64,000 nucleotides of DNA from Bactrocera neohumeralis (GCF_024586455.1 NC_065921.1:65039528-65103527); one strand, 5' to 3'; shown: positions 36,701 to 48,245, counted from the first letter of the stretch. Translations and numbers: made by a program. The notes: generated from the sequence alone by a model not told the origin.

Positions 36701-39700
36701 TTGTTTTTAGGTTGACAAAGTCAAAACAATAAAGTTTTGGTGCAAAAGGCTAACAGCAAAATTAGTAGGAAAGAAAAGGTTAAAGAAAAAAGTAAGTTCT
36801 TGTCAAAAAAAAAATCCCTTAATCTTGGTATACATATATGTAGTTGGGTATGTAGACATTTTCACGATGTGTAACTCCGTTCTTGAGTTTTTTTTTATAT
36901 TTTTTTTTTTTTTTAATATTTTTGGAAAAGTTGTTGGATTGCGTGTTTGTTCTGTTTGTAAAAGAAGAATACATTATGTATTACACTTCGACGCAAAGTA
37001 ATAAGTGTGGAACCGTTTATCAACATCTTTGAAATCGCTATTATATATATAGTTTTCAAAAGAATCTAGATTGAGCAGATCTTATCATAACGCTACAACA
37101 AATATAAAATAAGTCTTACAGACATACCCTTATTTTGGAAGAGAAAGAAGAAAATATCGCACATGGACTGCCAGCAGCCTGCGCCTTATTTACCGCAAAC
37201 GCACGAACAATGGCTCCAACTGCTTTTCCAAACTCGCACCTTCAGACAAACAAATGTATATATATATTTTTCTTTACATTTGTCTGAATATTATCAAGGA
37301 TTTTTTTCATTTGGTATTTGCGAAAACAGATTTAGTTCAAACTTGTTTTTTTTCCTACTAATGCTGTTAGCTTTAAAGCAGTTAAGTTGAAAGCAAGCAA
37401 TTAAAGTTGTAGAGAGTGTTTGTTGAGCCATTTAGATTCTCGAAAATTAATACCTTACTACCGAAAATAGGCAGCAAAACGAAAGCATAGCATTTATTTC
37501 TTTTATTTTTTTATTTGTTAATTTCATAATATGTTTGACATATTATAAATATTATTTTCGTCCTAATTATTTAAGCAAAACAAAAATTTAATTTTGTCCC
37601 TCTAAGAATTTGTTTGCGTTAATATAACGCCTCTTAATACACACACACACACACACTTTTCAAGTTTTTCATGTATTTATATTAAAAAAATCTATTTTTT
37701 TAAGTTTAATTTGCTATTAAAAAGTCATTAATTGAAACCAAACTGCCGTTAAAAACTTTGCTTCGAACGCAAGTGATTTAAGGCAGCAACAAACAAAAGC
37801 AAGTAAGTTTTAGATATGTAAGTTGCTCGTGTCACTATCATGTATGTATATACACCGTGAGTATAATTGGGTAGTGTTTAGTCAGCGTCATCACCGGCAA
37901 GCAGCAGCAACAGTTAATTTATTGTAATCGAAGAAAATGTGAATTACTTAAATCGCAATGGGAAGAGGAGCGTGCGGCAAGAATGCCTGTAAGTACATAG
38001 AAGCCAGAAAGAATACATTGACGTACACTACTAGTGCTGTTATTGCGTTATTGCTTATATTATTTGAATATTCCTTTTGTCTAAGCAATCTACCACTAGA
38101 TTCATCCGAAATGCGTGCCATTCATATCTTATGCGTCCAACAGAGAGCGTCCTTTCAAATAGTATTTTACATGGTTTAAAAGCTGCTTATTTATTGTGAT
38201 GATAATATTGGAGGTATGTTTGTAGTATTAAGTTATCCTAGCACTATCGGTTTGGGTTTATTTACATATACTATGAGAAACGCGATGGCCGTTAAATTTG
38301 AAAACAAATTGTATTCAATCATGTGTGAGGAAGTATATACAGTATAAGATCAGAGATGTTATGTCATTTAAATGTTAAATACAGTATGAAAGTATGCAAT
38401 GTGTACAAGTATATTAGAAACGAAATGCGCCAATCAACACTCGCAACAACTCGAGCAACATTTATGAAATGTTATTTACTACTACTTCTACTGCTGATGT
38501 ACCTACAAGCATAAAATCAAAATTGATAAAACAAAAACTTAATTTCTACTACAACAACAATTTGTCAACCAACAACCTCATCCACATGTGATCATGATTT
38601 TGTAGACCAATGCATACGCATCCGCACAACGGCGCAAAATGAAAGGTTTCGGCGACTTCAAACGCATTGCTGTTGTTTGCATACCAAATGAAGAAGAATT
38701 GAAACGGCGCAACACTGAGAAAACAGAAAAGGGCAATGCTAATACAATTAGAGAATCAACATTAAATAATTTACGAGGTAATTATCTAAAATGAAAAAAA
38801 AATAAAATAAATAAAGCAAACTAAGAACGTAAGCACGTATTGTAAATCCACAAAGAAAAGAAAAAATAATGATCCTTCAACAATTTTTTAAATCATGCGT
38901 CTGAAATTGCTAAAATAATAGAAAATGCGAAAAGTGTTTGTCTCTTAAAATAATTAGGTTTTCAAATTACATTTTCTGCCTTTTTAAGTTTACATACATG
39001 TATATTATACTATTTTCTTAACAGTTATAAAGTATTTACGCGCTTTTTGTGCGTTCATGCAATTATTTTAATTAGTCAGTGCATATGTAAGCCATTTTAT
39101 ATTTTTTATATTTTAATTTTTTAATTTACAGGTTTTAACACAATATTATTATATTTGTGTACTACATTAATATTTTATACGTATATGTACTTAGAAGTAT
39201 ATGTATATTTGTTTATACCGTAATTTTCTGTATTTGTTTATTTATTAAGTGCAATGTTAGCTGCTACAATTTGCGTGTGGACATCGGAACTTTGTTGGAT
39301 TTCAAATATCCACACACCAATTTCAAAAGTGAATACACATCTGCCACAACATTGATTTCAATGAAATCCACGAAACACTCTTTCTGTTGTTATTTAATCT
39401 AAACATTGTGTCTGGCTATTTATATCCACTTTTTTATACTCTTCGAGACACTTCCATATTAACTATATTCATTAATATGATTTTAAGATATCAACTGGTA
39501 TTAGCAGTATGTAAATGTATTTTTTTTTTGTTTTGATAGACATTTTCATGAAACCGACATCGCCTGTGAAAGAGTCCTGAAAGTGATGATTTGCAATTAA
39601 TGCAAATATATAAATCCGTTCCATTATCGCCGGGTTGGTTTTTATAACTGCAGCTGTAACCATTTTTGACTTTTAGTTAAGTCTTGGCTAAGGAATACTC

Positions 39701-41522
39701 CGTAAAGCTTACTTTTGCTTCCAGTCATAGCCAATTCGTACAGGGACTCTTTATCTATATATAACATTTTCCTCTTTACCACTTAAATTGTCGATTGACT
39801 AGTTTTCTGTGTGTCCACCTTTTACTTTACGATATATTCCTGCCAGTCCAAGTGATTCACAAGACTATATTTGTCTCTTAATCCATCTTAATAGGTAATC
39901 CACGCACTGTATTTTAATTTTTTTGTTGTAGTAAAATAACTGAATTCAAAAAAATCGCTTAATTTGTCATTTATGTCAAACTCAAACAATTTTATTCTTT
40001 GGAAATTTGCTTACAGCCAACTTTACGCTGCCATCAATTGATCTGGATTGGTTCGACGAAGTAATCTACACTGACCTTAGTGGTGATGAGGCTAAGGCGG
40101 AGGTCAAACGTTACAACGAGAAAGGCAAGAAGGCTTTGGATGAAAGTCAACCGAATAAACGCAATCGGCGTGATCATCGTCAGCGCGGAGATGATCGACG
40201 TCATCGCGATGGTGGTGGTGGCGGCAGCGGAGGGCGACGCGATTTTCATCGTTGGAACGATCGACGCGGTGGCGGCGGTGGCCACTCAGGTGGTGGTAAT
40301 CGCTGGGGCGGTGGCGGTGGTGGAGGTGCTCCCGGCTACCGTTCTGGCTGGCGAGACGATCGCGGCTATGGTGGAGGCAGTGGTGGTGCAGGTGGTCGTG
40401 GCTATGACAATCGCAACAATCGCTATAGCAATGGTCCACAGAACTGGTCGCAAAATAATCGTGGTTCTAATCGCTATGAAGATCGTTATAATCGCTCGGG
40501 CGGCGGTGGAGGTCGTTATGATTCTGGTGGCGGCGGAGGCCGTTACAGTTCTTATGGTGGAAATAGCGGTGGAGGCGGAGGTGGTGGCGGACGAGACTAT
40601 CGTGATCGCGATCATAGAGAACGCAATGCAGGCGGTGGTGGTGGCGGCGGTCGACGTGACAACTATCGGTCCGGTGGTGATAGCCAGCGGGATTTTCGGC
40701 CTGGCCACCGCGACAATCGTACAGAAGATAGTCGCGGTGGCTATGAGCGTTCGGGTGCGACCGGCGGCGCGGCTACAAAATATGGCAGTAATACAAATAA
40801 TGCTGTCGGCAGTGGGAGCGCCCATGGTCAAACTGGCTACCATGCGCAGGGGCATGCGCAACATAGTCAGTACAATAGCAACAAATCAGCGACTACAGGA
40901 ATGGGAGGTGGCAAGGTGAGTTTAAGATTTCTATTGAATTTTCAATTATTTTTTTTATCAATTTGTTATTTATCTGGTTAGGGTTCCTCGCAAAGTGGCG
41001 GAAAATGGAGCTCCTATGGCCAGCAGCAGTCACAACAACAACAACAGCAACAGCATCAAATGTCCAGCGGCGGCAATTGGCAACAACAAACGCCGCACCA
41101 TCAACAATATCAACAGCAGCAACAGCAACCTGCCGCACAGCAACAGTACTGGGGTTATGGTGACATGCAAGGTGAGTGGCGAATTGTGTGCTTTTAATTC
41201 ACATTTTGACTGACCATGCTCCTCCATAGGTTATGCCAATGCTCAACAAGCACAACCATGGGGAAACACCGATTCAAGTCAACAACAAGATTGGCTAGCA
41301 TGGTGGCAGGTAATACCGAACATTATAGCATTCCAAGAAATATGTATGTACATATATTCACCAATAATTATGGTATTTTTTTAGCAAAATCAGCAACAAC
41401 CCCAAGCGACTGCTGGTATGGGCAATGCCAATGACGCGAACCAATATTGGTCACAATACTCCTACCAATCGACAATGACGGGCAATGGTAGTACTGGGGT
41501 TGACGCTGCTGGGAAAAAGTGA
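33762..41522 (+). CDS. hnRNP U-like protein (SAP, SPRY, P-loop, RGG), complete, 10 coding exons
   Basis: Nuclear RNA- and chromatin-binding protein of the hnRNP U / Drosophila CG30122 family. Exons: 33762-33894, 34183-34971, 35041-35817, 35976-36475, 36553-36681, 38606-38777, 40017-40915, 40982-41171, 41230-41309, 41385-41522 (3807 nt, 1268 residues). Order: SAP DNA-binding domain (1-44, LDKMKVIDLRKELESRGLD); acidic Glu-rich region; RS-type run of Arg-Ser (about 200-240); SPRY domain (about 308-490, starting WFDSDLHLRID); Glu/Lys-rich linker; polynucleotide-kinase-like P-loop domain with Walker A GLPSAGKT (698-705) and FILDQTN at the exon 5/6 join; very long Gly/Arg-rich RGG region (about 880-1110); Gln-rich prion-like tail (1133-1268). 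The 69-nt intron 34972-35040 is in frame and stop-free. The RGG exon is GC-rich, unlike the rest. Confidence 0.94.
36682..38605 (+). other. Long intron 5 of the hnRNP U-like gene, with a possible internal first exon
   Basis: Mostly AT-rich non-coding. At 37958 an ATG opens MGRGACGKNA and is followed directly by a consensus donor at 37988 (CCT|GTAAGT). Its phase would fit exon 7 (40017) but not exon 6, so it could be an alternative first exon giving an RGG-only isoform. There is no further support. Confidence 0.35.
38778..40016 (+). other. Intron 6 of the hnRNP U-like gene
   Basis: AT-rich; open frames at 39157-39402 and 39472-39663 have no family resemblance and no conserved splice sites. 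Nothing else seen. Confidence 0.4.
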
Positions 41523-42933
41523 ATATCCTTGCAGCAGCATGCGCAGTGACATAGTACAATTTCAATATATAGAAGGGGGGAAATAAAAGGGAAAAGTAAA
41601 TTACAAATTTTATTGTCGTACACATGCATACAACGCGTTGAAATACACTTACAATAAAACACCTTATTCACAAACCCGTGGAACATACATACACACACAC
41701 ACATAAAGAAAAGAGCGGTGCAGAGATCGCGGGAATGCTTGAAAGCATATGTAAAGTAAATATAGTTTTGAATTAAACATTGATTACATGCCTATATACA
41801 CCAGCTCATGACATGAAAAGACACAAATCAACGCAATTAAAAATAAAAGAAAAAAAAAACAGTTAAAGATACTAAGTTACTTGTTGCAATATGCCGCGAG
41901 ACGCATCTTTATTCAACATCAGCCATGGACAACTTACATTCTAAACATGGAAAATACATTCAATAAAAATAATCTATGTATATGACCCTCCGCATAACTA
42001 CTTATCAATAATTAAATATACCAACAACTCCCGTCATTTTTGTATAATTAAAGTTAAGCAAATTAGCGTATAAAAAGTATGAATAACTTTCAGTTTTAAT
42101 TGCTTTCTTACATTATTACTGCTGCTACAAGTTTTTATCATTTTACTTATTCTATGTTCTTGTTCATTTTCGTGGTTATTTGCAAACAAACTAAATAATA
42201 ACGTATCTCTTTTTAGTTATTCAACTTTTATTTTTAAACTTTAAAATGTTAAACCATGAAGTTCATTAGGATCGTTGAAATATGAAAATTGGAAACCGAT
42301 GTTCTTCAACTTGGCCTTTAAATTATTCTTGTTACACAGAAAGATTGTCTATTATCAAAAAAACCTTCTAATTTTTATTAAAATTATCTTTTTCAATTGA
42401 ATGTTCATATATTATTAAACGAATAGCTGAAGCAATAGTTCACTGAAAATAAGTAAATATTGCATAAATCAAAGAACAATTGAAAATTTAATAAATTTAA
42501 GAATTACTAAGTACATGCCGTAAGTGGTAAAAAAAACAATATAACATTGTGTTTACTTTATTGTAAAGGAGGAAATTGTTGCCGCCTTAGAGACATTGCA
42601 CTCACTGTACGCTAAAATGGTTGAAATGTAGAAACATATTCTCATAAAAGACAAATCTTAACGGATTGAATTTCTAACGTTTTCAGTTGGAATTTCCAAA
42701 TAATGGATTCAATTTAATATGCCTAGACTTGGTCGTGGGCAAAATATTCGCTAAAACAATTCACATTGACATAAAGAAAATATATTTTTTTAAGTACTCA
42801 TAGAACCAAACGAATTAAAAAAAAAAAACAAGGGAATTTAAGAAAAATATTTACGCCATGTTATTGTCCTTTGAGAATCAACAAAGTGTATTCAAAAACC
42901 ATGAAATAGTATACATAATATGTACTATACCGC
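41523..42933 (+). other. hnRNP U-like 3' UTR and intergenic DNA
   Basis: AATAAA occurs at about 41582 and 41962, either usable as poly(A) signal. Rest AT-rich; no gene seen. Confidence 0.45.
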
Positions 42934-43261
42934 TATGGACAGAGACTTAGCGCACTTTCTTGTTGTGAAATACAATACTTCATAACGTTATAGTTAAAGA
43001 AAGTAAAACCGTTATATTGCTAAAAAGCTATTTATTACTTCACTAAAAACTATAATAATTCAAAATACTTAGTTTCTTATAATAAGTATACAATTTATGG
43101 TTCAATTTACAATCTTAAGTCAAAATTAACTTGGACAAGTATTTAGCGCACTTTAAAAGATCTATAAGGCAAAATAAATATTATTAACAAGTAGCGTGAA
43201 ATTGTTTGCTATTATATTCACCATGGATAACACTTTGTGAAATAACCGTTATTCTTAATCA

Positions 43262-43859
43262 GCGATTCACAGCTGCGTGGCAAGCTTTCTATTAACCTTT
43301 GCCATCTATCCAAAAGAATGAGTTCCATCTTTCCTCTACTGCTCAAAGCTCGTTGCAATTTCTACATTTTCTTTGCCCATTTTTTCCTTTGACTTCATTA
43401 CATAAGTTTTCGATCGGGTTTAGATCTGGACCAATAATTGGAATTTTTTCTTGCGTAAATCAGTTTTTTTTATTACCTTTCCAATAAGGGACCGTTATCG
43501 CGCATAAAAATTCATTTTGCCATTACATATACATCATTGGTATATTATTCCTTAATATATTAAGATATGCAAATTTATCCGTATTCTCTTCTATCTTTAG
43601 TAGAGGCGTGGAGTGGGCCTTGAAAACGACCCCAAATTTTTAAATTTCCTCCACCGCACCTTACGGTCTTTTTGGTATATCTTGGATTGACTTCTTGCTT
43701 TTTCTCTTGATGTACAAATATTTTTCCATCAGGACCAACATGGTTTATTTCCGTTTCATCCGCAAAAACCATCATTTTTCAAAAATTTCAATCTTTGATC
43801 TGTGACTATGAGCGAATGCCAAACATACATATATGTATATAACATTCTTTTTCGAATGT
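43262..43859 (-). pseudogene. Tc1-like transposase, C-terminal part, frameshifted
   Basis: Minus-strand reading gives VFADETEINHVGPDGKIFV and NPRYTKKTVRCGGGNLKIWG (43640-43775), the first-Asp region of the DDE catalytic core. Further on, in another frame, come DN-containing and PDLNPIENLWNEVK sequences (about 43390-43490), the region around the second Asp and the Glu. Stop codons and frameshifts separate these blocks. The N-terminal part continues beyond the nested retrotransposon at 45299-45651, where RRPLAKQLTVRTK and SSRLLRRRL-like pieces can be read. Confidence 0.85.
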
Positions 43860-43873
43860 AGTAGTTTTTTTAT
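43860..43873. repeat. Left target-site duplication of retrotransposon copy 2
   Basis: AGTAGTTTTTTTAT is repeated exactly at 45285-45298, bracketing copy 2 inside the Tc1 transposase gene. Confidence 0.88.
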
Positions 43874-45284
43874 CTACCTGGCTGTCTCCGGATCGAAAAA
43901 CTACCAACCAGATCGATCATGTTGTGATAGACGGAAGACACGTCTCCACTGTTTTAGATGTGCGCGCGATCTGAGGTCCTAACATCGACTCAGACCACTA
44001 TCTTGTTGCAGCCACGATTCTCACCCGCCTCTGTGCAGCAAAAAACGCACGCCAACAAACACAAGGAAGGTTCGACGTCGAGAAGCTGCAATCACAACAG
44101 ACAGCCGAACGATTTTCTACTCGGCTTGCACTCCTGCTCTCTGAGAGCACTCGTCAACAACTCGGTATAAGGGAACTGTGGGACGGAATTTCAAACTCCT
44201 TACGTGCAGCTGCAACCGAAACCATTGGTTTTCGGAAAGTGCAAAAGAACAGCTTTTACGACGAGGAGTGCCGTGTCGCAGCGGATAGAAAACAGGCTGC
44301 CCACCTCGCAACGTTACGATCGACAACAACACGCGCGGGATGGGATAGATATCGAGAGTTGAAGAGGGAAGCGAGACGCATTTGCAGACAGAAGAAGAAA
44401 GAGGCTGAAATGCGTGAGTACGAAGAGCTTGATAAGCTGGCCGACAGGGGTAATGCTCGAAAATTCTACGAAAAAATGCGGCGGCTTACAGAAGGTTTCA
44501 AGACCGGAGCATACTCTTGTAGAACCCCCAAAGGTGATCTAGTGACCGATGCCCAGAGCATACTTAAATTATGGAGGGAACACTTCTCCAGCCTGCTGAA
44601 TGGCAATGAACGCACAACACCAGGAGAAGGAGAACCCGATTCCCCAATCGATGACGATGGAGCAGACGCTCCATTACCCGACCATGAAGAAGTTCGAATA
44701 GCAATTGCCCGCCTCAAGAACAACAAAGCGGCAAGGGCCGACGGACTGCCGGCCGAGCTATTCAAACACGGCGGCGAAGAACTAATAGGGAGCATGCATC
44801 AGCTATAAGTCGCTCATAGTCGCTCATAATTCCCGTCCTGCTATATGGTGCAGAGGCTTGGGCGATGACAGCAACCGATGAGTCGACGTTACGAGTTTTG
44901 AGAGAAAAATTCTGCGAAAGATTTATGGTCCTTTGCGCATTGGCCACAGCGAATATCGCATTCGATGGAACGATGAGCTGTACGAGATATACGACGACAT
45001 TGACATAGTTCAGCGAATTAAAAGGCAGCGGCTACGCTGGCTAGGTCATGTTGTCCGGATGGATGAAAACACTCCAGCTCTGAAAGTATTCGACGCAGTA
45101 CCCGCCGGGGGAGGCAGAGGAAGAGGAAGACCTCCACTCCGTTGGAAGGACTAAGTGGAGAAGGACCTGGCTTCGCTTGGAATATCCAACTGGCGCCACG
45201 TAGCGAAAAGAAGAAACGACTGGCGCGCTGTTGTTAACTCGGCTATAATCGCGGTGTCTACGCCAATTAAGAAGAAGAAGAAGA
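43874..45284 (+). mobile_element. Non-LTR retrotransposon, copy 2, 5'-truncated and internally deleted
   Basis: Same family as the element at 10107. It starts abruptly inside the endonuclease (IDHVVIDGRH, DSDHYLV-like, final endonuclease blocks), contains the linker and the start of RT, then at about 44805 skips the RT active site and joins the C-terminal region (from TATAAGTCGCTCATA onwards) and the AAGAAG tail. The 14-bp target duplication proves an insertion by target-primed reverse transcription. Its last 450 bases are almost the same as 12252-12717, so both insertions are fairly young. Confidence 0.9.
44239..44808 (+). pseudogene. Retrotransposon copy 2: linker and N-terminal RT region
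   Basis: An open frame of 189 codons with a highly charged linker (REARRICRQKKKEAEMREYEE), KFYEKMRRLTEGFK, ILKLWREHFSSLLNG and IARLKNNKAARADGLPAELF, the standard sequence preceding the RT fingers. It ends at a stop just after the internal deletion junction (SMHQL). No catalytic YADD remains. A separate C-terminal piece follows at 44933-45154. Confidence 0.85.
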
Positions 45285-45298
45285 AGTAGTTTTTTTAT
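45285..45298. repeat. Right target-site duplication of retrotransposon copy 2
   Basis: Exact repeat of 43860-43873 after the (AAG)n tail. Confidence 0.88.
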
Positions 45299-45651
45299 GC
45301 TCACACGCCCGAAAAAAAATATTTTCACTTAAACGTCTCCGCAATAGTCTACTTGACACGTTTAAGCTAAATTCTGCAATGACTGCGACCATTGTTGCGT
45401 GTGAGGATTTGAAAGGATCAGCTTTACATTTTCTAACAACTATTTTGTCCTCACGGTGAGTTGTTTTGCGAGGGGGCGCCTTACGAATTATGTTTTAAGA
45501 TAAAAAATTGGGATCACTCTTAACATTTTTATGGCATTCCTAAGGTCCTAAATAATTCTCCTTTTTTTTTAATTCACAGTATTTTCCTTTTGTCATTTAA
45601 ATAAAATTAACTATTAATTACAACTTCATAACGTGCTGAGAGCGGTTATTT
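45299..45651 (-). pseudogene. Tc1-like transposase, N-terminal part
   Basis: Transposon sequence between the two nested insertions. Minus-strand frames give MTKGKYCELKKK-like and RRPLAKQLTVRTK pieces in several frames, as expected for the DNA-binding half of a decayed Tc1 transposase. No intact frame. Confidence 0.6.
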
Positions 45652-45689
45652 GTTAAATCAAACCCAACTAATGACGGAAAACTAAAAGT

Positions 45690-45953
45690 GTGCTAAATCG
45701 TTGTCCAATGAATTTATGGCGAAATTTAACAAAAACAACACTACAGCCGGTTGTACGCACCGGAATTGACTCGGATTTTATCCGACCAAGGGCTGTTTTT
45801 TTCGGCGATCTAACCCCGTTAGGATCGGTAAGTGTTAATCTTTGTTTCTCGTCACTGGAGCAATGCCTTGTAGCAGGGTTGCTCCGTATCCTCCTGACTC
45901 GTGCTGGCATTGAGTCCAACCCGGGCCCGAAGGAATTTTTTCTGCTGCGTTAG
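45690..45953 (+). pseudogene. First ORF fragment of the jockey/LOA-type element with a 2A-like motif
   Basis: An 87-codon open frame ends its conserved part with LLTRAGIESNPGP (RAGIESNPGP at 45900-45929). This fits the 2A consensus (D/I)-x-E-x-N-P-G-P, at which ribosomes skip a peptide bond so that two proteins are made from one frame. Such motifs are known near the N-terminus of some APE-type non-LTR retrotransposons. The frame stops seven codons later (TAG at 45951), so the downstream product is lost in this copy. Confidence 0.7.
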
Positions 45954-46499
45954 CGCAAAAAGGCTCCATCCAAACACCACCTCCAGGGGTCAACAGAAGA
46001 CCTCAACGGTCTCAGGAGCTCAAACAGGCAACATTGCTCCCACTCTAACTTAACCTAAACCAAGCTAAACAGCCGTTCAGATCTTCTGAGTTGTGTGGTT
46101 TCAACGTGATAAGTAAAGATCGCGAGCGAGATAATGGTGGTGGCCTAGCCTTCATATTGCACAAAACGACGCGCGCTACTTCGTGGTGAAAACCGTCTGG
46201 TACTAGGCGACTTTAACGCGCACCACGATCTTTGGCATTCCTGCCTATCAAACGATGGAACAGATTGATGATTCGACATTCTGCGCAATGAATGACGAAG
46301 CCCTCATCAGAGTTATGGGCTAACTCTCGCATCAGACCATCTGCCCATAATTATCTCGATCAAGAAAGCTCCTGATTTTTTTCTGTGGACAACCGTACCT
46401 TCGTTAACTTTAACAAAGCTAACTGGGTCGGCTTCACAGAATTTACTGAGAGCACCTTCAACGCTCTACCCATTCCTAAGACGTATGCGTTGGCGAACG

Positions 46500-47874
46500 T
46501 CGATTCCACAAGGTGGTCGCAGCAGCTATCGCTCGCTTCATTCCGGCTGAAAGAATAGCAGAAATCCGCCCCAATTTCCCATCCGAAGCAGTCGTTTTAG
46601 CTAATGAGCGCGACACCTTACGCCATGCCGATCCCGGGGATCCTCGAATAAGGGATCTCAATTTGGAGATTCGGCGAATGGTAAACCGTCATAAGTGACG
46701 AAATGGATAGAGCACCTAAAGTCCTGCAACCTCTCCACCAACTGCATGCATACTCATGTGTTAACCGACGGCTGCGCAAAATGCCAAACGACTGCGTGCC
46801 ACTTACTTTCACCGATGAGGAGGTTCAGAATGCCATCAACAAATTGAAATCATCAAAATCCACTGGCCCTGATGGAATCAGCTCAAGCTATCTTGCAAAG
46901 GTCCTCAACCTATCGCTGACTACTCTTCAAATACCCGATGTGTGGAAAGTCGGAAGAGTTGTCCTACTACTTAAACCTGGGAAACCCACCAACAAAGGGG
47001 AGTCCTATCGTCCGATAACTCTCCTCTCCCTGGTAGTGAAGACACTTGAGGCCTTGCTACTCCCGCCATTCACTCACCACCTGAGCCTAGCCTGAGAAAA
47101 ATTAAACAGGGGGCTCCGCAGGGTGGTGCTCTCTCCCCGTTACTGTTTAACTTTTACATCTCGAAACTCCCACAGCCACCACAGGGGGTTTCCATAACTT
47201 CGTACGCATATGATTGCACGATATTGACGTCGGGCAATGGAATCGATGGCTTGTGTTCGAAAGTAAACAACTACCTCTCCGACCTTTCTCGCTTCCTCAC
47301 TGCACGGAACCTCACACTTTCCCCCACCAAATCCACAACGACCAAGGACGAAGCAGTATAGACCTGAACTTAATATTGCAGTCGATGGCCTCAAAATGCC
47401 GACTGTCAATAATCCAAAGATTTTAGGTGTAACTTTTGATAGTCTATGCTCCTTCACTCCCCATACGGCCGCGATTATCGCCAAGGTACAGAACCGCAAC
47501 AAAATCCTCAAATCGCTAGCCGGCAGCACATGGGGAAAAGACAAAGAAACGTTGTTGGCAACATACAAGGCAATCGGCCGGCCGGTCCTCAATTGGAGTT
47601 TGAAGTCAAATCACCACAAATCACAGAAGAAGAGCTCGAAGTGCCGCGAGAAACGCGAGTGACCCTAACGCAGTTTCGTTCTGGATATTGTAGCAGGTTA
47701 AACTCCTACTTATCCAGAATAGTCCCCGATATATCCGATATATGTCCTGCATGCAATGAGTCTCCGCATGACACTGGCCACCTCTTTGCATGCCCTGCCA
47801 AACCTACTCATCTAACACCCCTTTCCCTTGCGTCCGACCCGTTGAAACAGCACATTTCCTGGGCCTCTCGCTAG
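46500..47874 (+). pseudogene. Reverse transcriptase of the jockey/LOA-type element, broken
   Basis: Successive frames give RDLNLEIRRMVNRHK (about 46690), FTDEEVQNAINKLKSSKSTG and PDGISSSYLAKVL (46805-46890), KPGKPTNKGESYRPITLLS, QGAPQGGALSPLLFNFYISK (47106-47165) and SYAYDCTILTSG, where the usual YADD/FADD active site reads YDC after damage. The C-terminal LTQFRSGYCSRLNSYLSRI and CPACNESPHDTGHLFACP (47680-47800) form the jockey-type cysteine motif. Several stops and deletions interrupt it. Confidence 0.85.
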
Positions 47875-48245
47875 ATGGCGTCGACAACAACATGGATAAC
47901 TCTGACCATCCTAACCGTGATTGATAACCGTTAAAACAACAACAACAGCAACATCTGAATGGAAATGATAACGGTTATTTTCCTAAGCATTTAAAGAGGC
48001 GTGAGAAGCAGTATTGATCAATAAAAAATTTATGGAAATATCGCTCTTTTACAAGTAACAACAATATTTCTAATTATGAATGCAAGTGCACTAAATCTCT
48101 GTCCATGCAGTATGTACATAAAAAGCTAACTGATAAATACAATAATCGTTTGTTCTTGTAAATTTTATTAAACATTTTTAAAGACAAATCGGTAGAAAAT
48201 ACTTATTTATTGCACAGTAGCCATATACATACGGGTGTATAACGT

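Larger units (their letters stand above)
45652..47971 (+). mobile_element. Jockey/LOA-type non-LTR retrotransposon, degenerate, nested in the Tc1-like element
   Basis: Contains a 2A-like ORF, endonuclease traces, a reverse transcriptase and a C-terminal cysteine-rich region, all with stops and frameshifts, followed by a CAACAACAACAG tail (about 47936-47952). A 9-bp repeat CGGTTATTT at 45643-45651 and 47972-47980 is a possible target duplication, which would set these ends; it is short, so ends are approximate. The host sequence on both sides is Tc1-like. Confidence 0.75.
42936..48105 (-). mobile_element. Tc1-like DNA transposon, split by two nested retrotransposons
   Basis: The left end TGGACAGAGACTTAGCGCAC (42936) and right end (inverse complement TGGACAGAGATTTAGTGCAC, ending 48105) are inverted repeats with two mismatches in the first 20 bases. 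The left side is preceded by TA; the right is followed by TG, a probable decayed TA. A second copy of the end motif, TGGACAAGTATTTAGCGCAC, lies 196 bp further in at 43132 in the same orientation, the IR/DR arrangement of many Tc1-like elements. Removing the two nested retrotransposons and their target duplications leaves about 1.4 kb, a normal Tc1 size. The transposase reads on the minus strand and is dead. Confidence 0.85.

Noticed and set aside
40080..40919. Long alternative frames on both strands across the RGG exon
   Set aside because: They are by-products of the GC-rich GGY/CGN codons; the frame spliced into the hnRNP U-like protein has the family features.
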